Shown one piece after another: positions 62,732-64,000 of a stretch of 64,000 bases of DNA. Made by a program: the position numbers and the translations under genes. The notes beneath the pieces are model-generated. The model worked only from the letters and a program-made list of their open reading frames with translations. It did not search any database and was not told the DNA's origin. The stretch is from Pelodera strongyloides (taxonomy: Eukaryota; Nematoda; Chromadorea; Rhabditida; Rhabditidae). The stretch is from assembly GCA_036852015.1 (NCBI GenBank), contig JAANDG010000062.1, positions 1 through 64,000 of the forward strand, written 5' to 3'. The stretch's first letter is position 1. Each line of letters opens with the position of its first letter.

Positions 62732-62830
62732 ATTAAAGCGGTATGACAGGGGAATTGTGAAACGTATGTTGGACAACTGGGTATTGTATGCAAATTTTCT
62801 CAAAAACCACGCAGTACTGCTGTAAAACCG
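62732..62830. mobile_element. MITE, partial family A variant
   Basis: TTAAAGCGGTATGACAGGGG left end and GTATGCAAATTTTC interior. The right end is degraded (AGTACTGCTGTAAAACCG). Confidence 0.5.
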
Positions 62831-63093
62831 TCTGCATAGAAGAAGGGGCGCAGCTGTGTACTTTATGTGGAGTACTGGTTTTGTGGAGCTTTGATATGAA
62901 TTAGTTGTTTTATTAGAGCCGAGTTGATCGTGCAAATACCTTCATCCACGAGTATCCACTGCTTATATGGTGATCTCTGACTGTGGGTATTAGTTCACTG
63001 ACGACATTACTAATCGATAACTACTGATTGATAGTTGGCTCGTAGTAAAGTACAATACATGTATAAAAATTATTTCATTGAATTAAGGTGAGG

Positions 63094-63123
63094 GCCTAAG
63101 CCTAAGCCTAAGCCTAAGCCTAA
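63094..63123. repeat. Interstitial telomere-type repeat, (GCCTAA)5
   Basis: Five exact GCCTAA units, the complement of TTAGGC. Confidence 0.9.
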
Positions 63124-63888
63124 GAATTTGAACAAAAATTTAGATTCAGACATCAATTCGTACAGTACAAACTATCTTCCGTAACCTTCCCCGATTTGCA
63201 TACTGTAGAGGCTTTACTTTACTTTAGTTTAGGCTAATGTCATGGGAATAAAAAAAACCACTAATCGATAACTAATAGATATTGATTGGAGATCATTGGA
63301 TCATTCTGCCGATTCGTCATTTTTTCTAAAGTGCATCTCATTTTTCATACTCTAGGGCATTCACCACCGTTGTACTTTCCTACTCTTGTACTCTTCCCCG
63401 TCCGGGCATGGGAACCCCAGACCCCTTTAAAGGCCCTCTCTTTTTAAAATATTTAATGTGCTCGCTCCAGTGTTTTTCGTGGGAAACAGATGCGTCCCAA
63501 AATCAGGCTGTAACGGTCATGATTTTGCCAATGACGTATTTGCATATGCACTTTTATGGAAATAACGAGGCCCGGGTCGTATGCTAATTTCGAATTAACA
63601 TGTCTGGAACTTGGACCATGTATATTTAAGGGCAAGAAATGCGACGGACCCAATTCAAATATAGCTTTTTGTTATCGCTTTTTTACTGTTTTTGCCTTTG
63701 ATTTTTCTTGGTAAATGTACCGTACCACCGCTATATCTCTACCGTTTCATTTAGCAAGTACCGTGCATATGTTTCATGTTCCTTGGTGTTTATTATTATT
63801 ATCTTGCCATTGAAATTACATATTCTGAACCGATTGCACTAACGATGATAATTATTTTAATGCAATTATATTATTATCAAATTTCCAG

Positions 63889-63972
63889 ATGAACTCCTCT
63901 TCGCGAGGACCTCTTTTTGTATGGGCGTGCCTGCCGGACCAGCCGGACCTCACCGGAGTTTACACTGCTTTG
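63889..63972 (+). CDS. First exon of an unrecognised gene running off the window
   Basis: An ATG immediately after an AAATTTCCAG acceptor opens 28 codons, ending in a good GTAAGT donor in phase 0. The peptide begins MNSSSRGPLFVWACLPDQPD. I do not recognise it. The acceptor directly before the ATG fits either an internal exon or a trans-spliced first exon. The rest of the gene is beyond the window. Confidence 0.45.
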
Positions 63973-64000
63973 GTAAGTTTAGTCTGTCTTTACTAGGGGC

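Larger units (their letters stand above)
54756..63888. other. Repeat-rich intergenic region, no gene recognised
   Basis: About 9 kb made largely of inverted-repeat elements, simple repeats and short GC-rich patches (about 58000-58250, 60230-60450, 60660-61020, 62600-62720) of unknown origin. An unremarkable open frame at 55970-56170 and an exon-like Arg/Lys/Asp-rich stretch at 56947-57048 with a GTAAGG donor are too weak to call. A 23-base perfect hairpin is at 62311-62333. Confidence 0.5.

Overview
This is a stretch of animal nuclear genome, most likely from a nematode. Coding is split into short exons with GT..AG introns. The recognisable genes are metazoan (HP1, Integrator subunit 1, an RNF216-type ubiquitin ligase, TMEM65). 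Interstitial arrays of the nematode telomere hexamer TTAGGC occur at 53072-53089 and 63094-63123, with a degenerate one at 8006-8024. The nematode assignment is an inference; no rRNA or mitochondrial marker is present.

Layout, all genes on the + strand: 1-3308 is repeats with no recognised gene. 3309-3840 holds three exons of a small AT-hook protein (5' end not found). 4967-6275 is a five-exon HP1-like chromodomain/chromoshadow protein. 6872-26246 is INTS1, modelled here as 50 exons and 1787 aa with every splice phase consistent. 27413-34875 is an intact 17-exon RING-IBR-RING ligase of the RNF216/TRIAD3 type (556 aa). 38001-41842 is a second, diverged tandem copy of that ligase that stops after RING1. 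50711-54755 is a TMEM65 homologue. 54756-63888 is repeat-rich with no recognised gene. 63889-63972 is the first visible exon of another gene.

Two events shaped the middle of the window. A segmental duplication of about 10 kb copied the INTS1 3' flank plus the ligase gene (about 26410-31850 matches about 36800-41870). The second copy is then cut off by an island of about 8.6 kb (about 41930-50560) that is extremely rich in A and C on the + strand and poor in G and T. The island contains a 250-base run (45516-45765) without a single G or T. It holds no gene I can recognise and separates the truncated ligase from TMEM65.

The introns are crowded with short inverted-repeat elements of at least five families. 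Several lie within about 30 bases of a 3' splice site, and one fold-back element of 1.55 kb has its terminal TA forming part of an INTS1 splice acceptor. Several genes have an acceptor-like AG just 5' of the start codon and no visible upstream exon, which fits spliced-leader trans-splicing and perhaps operon organisation. Functionally the neighbours combine chromatin (AT-hook, HP1), RNA polymerase II termination (INTS1), ubiquitination (RNF216) and mitochondrial membrane biology (TMEM65). I see no obvious single pathway joining them.
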